Below are positions 40,026 through 43,665 of a DNA stretch of 43,665 nt, piece by piece. Source of the DNA: Candidatus Poribacteria bacterium (GTDB lineage: Bacteria > Poribacteria > WGA-4E > WGA-3G). Position numbers and translations under genes: made by a program. Each line of letters begins with the position of its first letter. The first letter of the stretch is position 1. Below the pieces are notes generated by a model. The model was not told the DNA's origin. It searched no databases and saw only the letters and a program-made list of their open reading frames with translations. The DNA lies in the NCBI GenBank assembly GCA_022827885.1, contig JAJEIP010000025.1, forward strand, positions 1 through 43,665. Reading direction: 5' to 3'.

Positions 40026-42895
40026 ACGCGCTCCAACCGCAATAATTTATTTGTTGTTTCAATGAGTTCTTTTGTGCCAACGGTAGGTCTTAATGTTTTA
40101 TAGAGCATTGCCCTCAACTCTTTTTCTTCTTGCTCATTCCACTGATAATCAGAAAATTGTGCGAACACTTGATCAACGGCTCGCGCCTGCTCTGGGTTAA
40201 CATCTTCTATAACATTTCTGAGAACCGTATAGACTGCAAAGGTGTTCTCATCCATGTTGAGGCGTTCGCTTTCTCTCGCGGCAAGCGCACATTCCTCCAC
40301 TAATCTCCTAAACTCAGCCAATACATCTTGGGTCGCCATCTGGTGATTTCCGTAGGTTTCTGTAATTGCTTCTGCACGGTCACCAATCGAAAGTAGGAAA
40401 GGCTTTGATTTGCCTTCGGTTGTTACCGTCTGATATAATGCCTTCTGTAAATTCAGCACCTTGACCGTATCGGAGGCATCGCTCTGATCTATTTTCTCCA
40501 AAGTGTCCGCGTCCAATTCATAAACGGCATCCGGCAATTCAAACAAATCACTCTCCGTCCGCTCTTTCAACAACTCTCGCGTCTTGGCGGTCAACTCCTT
40601 ATCAACATAGGTCCGATTGGCATAAGCGTTACGAATCAGTCCATAAAGGATTGTCAACGCCTGATAATCCGCGATGAATTCGCGTAAGAAGGCATCCGGT
40701 GAAAGAATGTCATAGAGGTTTTGCAACCCTTTGAAGAACTTGAAGAAAGCCTCTCGGTCGTCTTTGTCCTCAAAATGTTCAATCGCCCGCTGCTTTGCCT
40801 TATCATCCCAACCAGTGGTAAGAGGTAAATACACCGCTGCGTCTTCACGCATGCGCTTGGCGAAAGTTTCTTTGAGAACGTCAATATTGCGAATTACGCT
40901 CGCCACTTCGTCGGAATCAAACGCTAACGCCTTTTCAAGGTTCTCAAAGATGCCGACAAAATCTAAGACGAAGCCTGCGGGTTTCACCAATCCATCTTCG
41001 TCTTCGTAGGGTCGATTGACACGGGCGATTGCTTGTAATAGCACATGATCACGCATCGGTTTGTCGAGATACATGCAGTAGAGGATCGGGGCATCAAAGC
41101 CTGTCAATAACTTCTGGGTTACAATCAGAATCTTCGGCTGTTCATTCTTGTCAATGAATTTTTTGCGGATGTCTTTTTCCTCGTCTGAGGCGCGGTGATA
41201 CGTTTTCATAAATGCAGCGTCTTGATTGTTTTCAGAATAGACGACTTCTGAATACTCCGGTGGTAGATATTTATCCAATGCCTGTTTATACAAGGCACAC
41301 GCCTCGCGGTCAACAGCCACCAGAAACGCCTTGAAACCCATCGGCTCTACAGTCTCACGGAAGTGTTCCGCGACATATTTCGCAATGCCGTCTATCCTCT
41401 CCGGTGCTTTCATCATTGCCTTGAGTTGAACAGCGTTGTCAAGGATTGCGTTGAGTTCCTCCAGATCACTCATTCCCTCCGTCATCACGAGGTTTAAAAA
41501 TTCCCGTTCCAACGTCTCGCGGTCAACCCGTAGTTCAGAGGCGGCAAGGCCATAATTCAACGACACAGTGGTGCCGTCTTCAATGGATTCCACGATTGCG
41601 TATTTATCCAAATATCCCTGCTCGTCATCCACACCGAACACCTTAAACGTTCCTTCACCTTTGGAAAGCCTGTCGATCGGGGTACCGGTAAAACCGATAT
41701 AGGTCGCATTGGGAAGGGCGGCCATCAAATAATTCCCAAAATCGCCACCGGTGGTGCGGTGTGCTTCGTCAATCAACACGACCACACTCTCGCGGGTGTT
41801 AAGGTTCGCCGGTCTCCTATCAAACTTATGAATCATTGACACGACCAAACCGCGGTAATCGGAGGATAGAATTTCTTCCAGATCGTCCTTGCTCTGTGCA
41901 ACCTCAAGCGTTGTGATACCGTAACCCGTGATGTTTCTGAAGAGTTGGCTCTCCAATTCGTTGCGGTCAACGACCATCAGCACGGTGGGTTTTTCTGCTT
42001 GCTGCTTGCCGCGTAGGAGACGGGCAGCGATGGTTATCATCGTGAGGGTTTTACCGCTGCCCTGCGTATGCCAGACAAGCCCGCGTAGTTTGTTCGGGTC
42101 GTGGACCCGTTCAATGACTTTCTCCACTGCACGCGTCTGGTGTTGACGCAACATGATTTTGGTGAGTTGGTCGTCTTTGCTCTGGAAGATGATAGATTGC
42201 TGTAATACTTTGAGGATGCGATTGCGGTCGAAAAAGGTTTTGACCTTCTGTTCATAGTTGGTGGGTTCATCTGTTTTCCAGCTAAACAGGTTTTTGCGGC
42301 TGGTGTTCCACGTCACGCCGTAGAAGAAGTCAAGGAGTTGTGTGACCCCAAAAAGTTGTGCAGTGGTAAACATCTCTGGTGTTTCGTTATGGTAACGACG
42401 AATTTGTTCAACACCAAGTTCTAATCCATCCGGTTTGCCAGCATTCTTTGCCTCCACGATTACCACAGGAATCCCATTAATCAGGAACACCACATCGGCG
42501 CGATTGCGATATGCTGCGTTTTGTTGTTCCCATTCATCGGTAACATGGAAGAGATTATTATCCGGATTTTCAAAGTCGATTAGGGTGACGTTGCGGTTGC
42601 GGTTTTCATTTGCAACAAAAGTTGATCTTTCACCGCGCATCCATGAAAGTGCCTCTTGATTTCCTTCAAGTGTCCCATTGAGCAAACCAAGTTGTCGGAT
42701 AACGTCCGCGCAATTGGAATCGTCTACAACTTCATTGTTGAGTTTCAAGAGTTGCGCCTTCAGCACATCGGTGAGATAACACTCGGTGGCATTACCGCCA
42801 CGCATGCGCATGGCTTCCGATGGCGAAATGGACTGCCAGCCGATTTCATCGGCGTATTTGAGCATCGGTTCTTGGACTGCGGAACGTTCAGACAT
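40022..42895 (-). CDS. hsdR: type I restriction enzyme, HsdR subunit
   Basis: A 957-residue protein with the full R-subunit plan. The nuclease domain has NRADVVFLINGIPVVIVEAK, giving Asp134, Glu148 and Lys150 as the PD-(D/E)xK site. The translocase motor has HTQGSGKTLTMITIA (Walker A), VVDRNELESQLF, VVLIDEAHRTTGGDFGNYL and GFTGTPI, then LIVTQKLLTGFDAPILYCMY and VLLQAIARVNRPY in the second lobe. The C-terminal helical region contacts the methylase. R subunits translocate and cut foreign DNA only with HsdM and HsdS. Neither lies in the window: the upstream gene is unrelated and the downstream one is a peptidase. No frameshift is seen, so it is either served from beyond the window or orphan. Confidence 0.95.
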   Translation of the reverse strand: MSERSAVQEPMLKYADEIGWQSISPSEAMRMRGGNATECYLTDVLKAQLLKLNNEVVDDSNCADVIRQLGLLNGTLEGNQEALSWMRGERSTFVANENRNRNVTLIDFENPDNNLFHVTDEWEQQNAAYRNRADVVFLINGIPVVIVEAKNAGKPDGLELGVEQIRRYHNETPEMFTTAQLFGVTQLLDFFYGVTWNTSRKNLFSWKTDEPTNYEQKVKTFFDRNRILKVLQQSIIFQSKDDQLTKIMLRQHQTRAVEKVIERVHDPNKLRGLVWHTQGSGKTLTMITIAARLLRGKQQAEKPTVLMVVDRNELESQLFRNITGYGITTLEVAQSKDDLEEILSSDYRGLVVSMIHKFDRRPANLNTRESVVVLIDEAHRTTGGDFGNYLMAALPNATYIGFTGTPIDRLSKGEGTFKVFGVDDEQGYLDKYAIVESIEDGTTVSLNYGLAASELRVDRETLEREFLNLVMTEGMSDLEELNAILDNAVQLKAMMKAPERIDGIAKYVAEHFRETVEPMGFKAFLVAVDREACALYKQALDKYLPPEYSEVVYSENNQDAAFMKTYHRASDEEKDIRKKFIDKNEQPKILIVTQKLLTGFDAPILYCMYLDKPMRDHVLLQAIARVNRPYEDEDGLVKPAGFVLDFVGIFENLEKALAFDSDEVASVIRNIDVLKETFAKRMREDAAVYLPLTTGWDDKAKQRAIEHFEDKDDREAFFKFFKGLQNLYDILSPDAFLREFIADYQALTILYGLIRNAYANRTYVDKELTAKTRELLKERTESDLFELPDAVYELDADTLEKIDQSDASDTVKVLNLQKALYQTVTTEGKSKPFLLSIGDRAEAITETYGNHQMATQDVLAEFRRLVEECALAARESERLNMDENTFAVYTVLRNVIEDVNPEQARAVDQVFAQFSDYQWNEQEEKELRAMLYKTLRPTVGTKELIETTNKLLRLERV

Positions 42896-42966
42896 GGTTA
42901 TCTCCGAATATTAATCAACTTGTAGGTCGGATAAAGCTAAGTGAAACCCTGCAGATGCAACACGTT

Positions 42967-43665
42967 TTACTCTACTATTTCAAACTTACTTTCTGATGAT
43001 TTCCTTGTCAAGATGCGGTTCCCTCCATAGCCAAGTGTGCCTCCTGTAGCATAGCAATATTCAAAAAGTAATATATCTTCAATACCATCTCCATTAAAAT
43101 CAGCTCGAACCACTTCTATCAACCGCTGTCCCATCGCATACCCTTCAATAATCAATGAGTTCTGACTCACCCCTTTCACCACAAGATCGCCATCCTTTAC
43201 CTTTTTTTGATATGTTGCGTCTAACTCTGTACAGTCCGGTTCATCGCCAATCCAAGGAAAAAGGGACATCGGGAGCAGTTCTAAATCGACAACTCCCGCT
43301 TTAGGATTCGATATAAAGCTCTGTTGTGGAGTAGTTGCAGACTGAAGTGACTTTAGCAAGCCACATCTTTGGTGGAAACTTACCGACATTTTGAGAACAG
43401 CATTCGATTCTGGAAGGTAGCCTTGTTCACACACAGACTCATACTCTCTACATGTCCGAACGAAAGTTTTCTTACCTTCTTCATTTGTAAATGGTAATCC
43501 ATCTATATAATACTCTCCAAGACAAATAGGTAGATCCCACAAAGACTCTATATCGGCTTTAGCAATAGAGTTCACTTCACTGCTATTAGCAAACGGCATG
43601 CTTTCAATTAGTTCAAATATAGCTTCCGGATGTTCAGAATATCGTTGGAGAATTTCCGCAACCTT
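42967..43665 (-). CDS. unknown protein with FG-GAP-like motif, 5' end outside the window
   Basis: The reading frame stays open to the window edge; 232 residues are visible and the start is not. An in-frame ATG at 43599 is not preceded by a clear ribosome site, and the codons before it (KVAEILQRYSEHPEAIFELI) look coding. The visible part has no signal peptide or membrane helix. Near its C-terminus is VVRADFNGDGIEDILLFEY, resembling the calcium-binding D-x-N-x-D-G turn of FG-GAP/VCBS repeats, followed by a glycine-rich TGGTLGYGGNRIL. I do not recognise a family. It is the gene directly upstream of hsdR (71 bases) and may belong to the same accessory region. Confidence 0.7.
   Translation of the reverse strand, partial: KVAEILQRYSEHPEAIFELIESMPFANSSEVNSIAKADIESLWDLPICLGEYYIDGLPFTNEEGKKTFVRTCREYESVCEQGYLPESNAVLKMSVSFHQRCGLLKSLQSATTPQQSFISNPKAGVVDLELLPMSLFPWIGDEPDCTELDATYQKKVKDGDLVVKGVSQNSLIIEGYAMGQRLIEVVRADFNGDGIEDILLFEYCYATGGTLGYGGNRILTRKSSESKFEIVE

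Overview
This 43.7 kb window looks like one contig of a Gram-negative bacterium. Coding regions on both strands are separated by intergenic DNA rich in short palindromic repeats. Several features recall Candidatus Poribacteria and related uncultured lineages: secreted jelly-roll proteins, SUMF1-domain protein, Cys-type sulfatase, sugar-isomerase-like TIM barrel, and many dispersed hairpin repeats. That taxonomic call is an inference from overall character, not from a marker gene.

Left part (1-9.6 kb, mostly +): a strong promoter drives tRNA-Lys(TTT) and tRNA-Glu(TTC), closed by a terminator. Next come five secreted proteins in one tight run. One has carboxypeptidase-regulatory-like repeats; the other four form a tandemly duplicated two-gene module (A1-B1-A2-B2). 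Two genes follow that are each broken by a one-base homopolymer change: an EamA transporter and a SUMF1-domain protein. Then come a lipoprotein amino-acid-type substrate-binding protein, a RelE/ParE-like toxin-antitoxin pair and the remains of a DNA methyltransferase.

A gene-poor stretch (9.6-10.75 kb) holds several families of hairpin repeats and a 120 bp MITE-like element.

Middle part (10.75-29.8 kb, mostly +): a DUF1573-like protein, an integral membrane protein, secA, a Trm112-like zinc protein, and a polysaccharide block (GT4 glycosyltransferase, CapD/FlaA1-like dehydratase, initiating phosphoglycosyl transferase). These are followed by sppA, a Clp1-like P-loop kinase, an MsbA-like ABC exporter, a pentapeptide-repeat protein (- strand), a sigma-70 factor that carries two copies of region 2, LarC and a MacB/FtsX-type permease.

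Right part (29.8-43.7 kb, all -): RecQ helicase with its zinc cysteines at the extreme C-terminus, GT2 glycosyltransferase, Cys-type sulfatase, TIM-barrel isomerase-like protein, UbiA prenyltransferase and a LarA-family nickel-pincer enzyme candidate, which fits with LarC 8 kb away. The end of the window looks like a defence island: a three-gene overlapping operon with a Panacea (DUF4065) antitoxin bearing a 14-residue acidic repeat, a short HExxH metallopeptidase overlapping a type I restriction HsdR, and a partial unknown gene.

The most unusual items are the duplicated-region-2 sigma factor, the three-gene Panacea operon, the duplicated secreted A-B module, and conserved leader elements that occur just upstream of unrelated start codons, at two of which the expected ATG is replaced by ATT or ATC.
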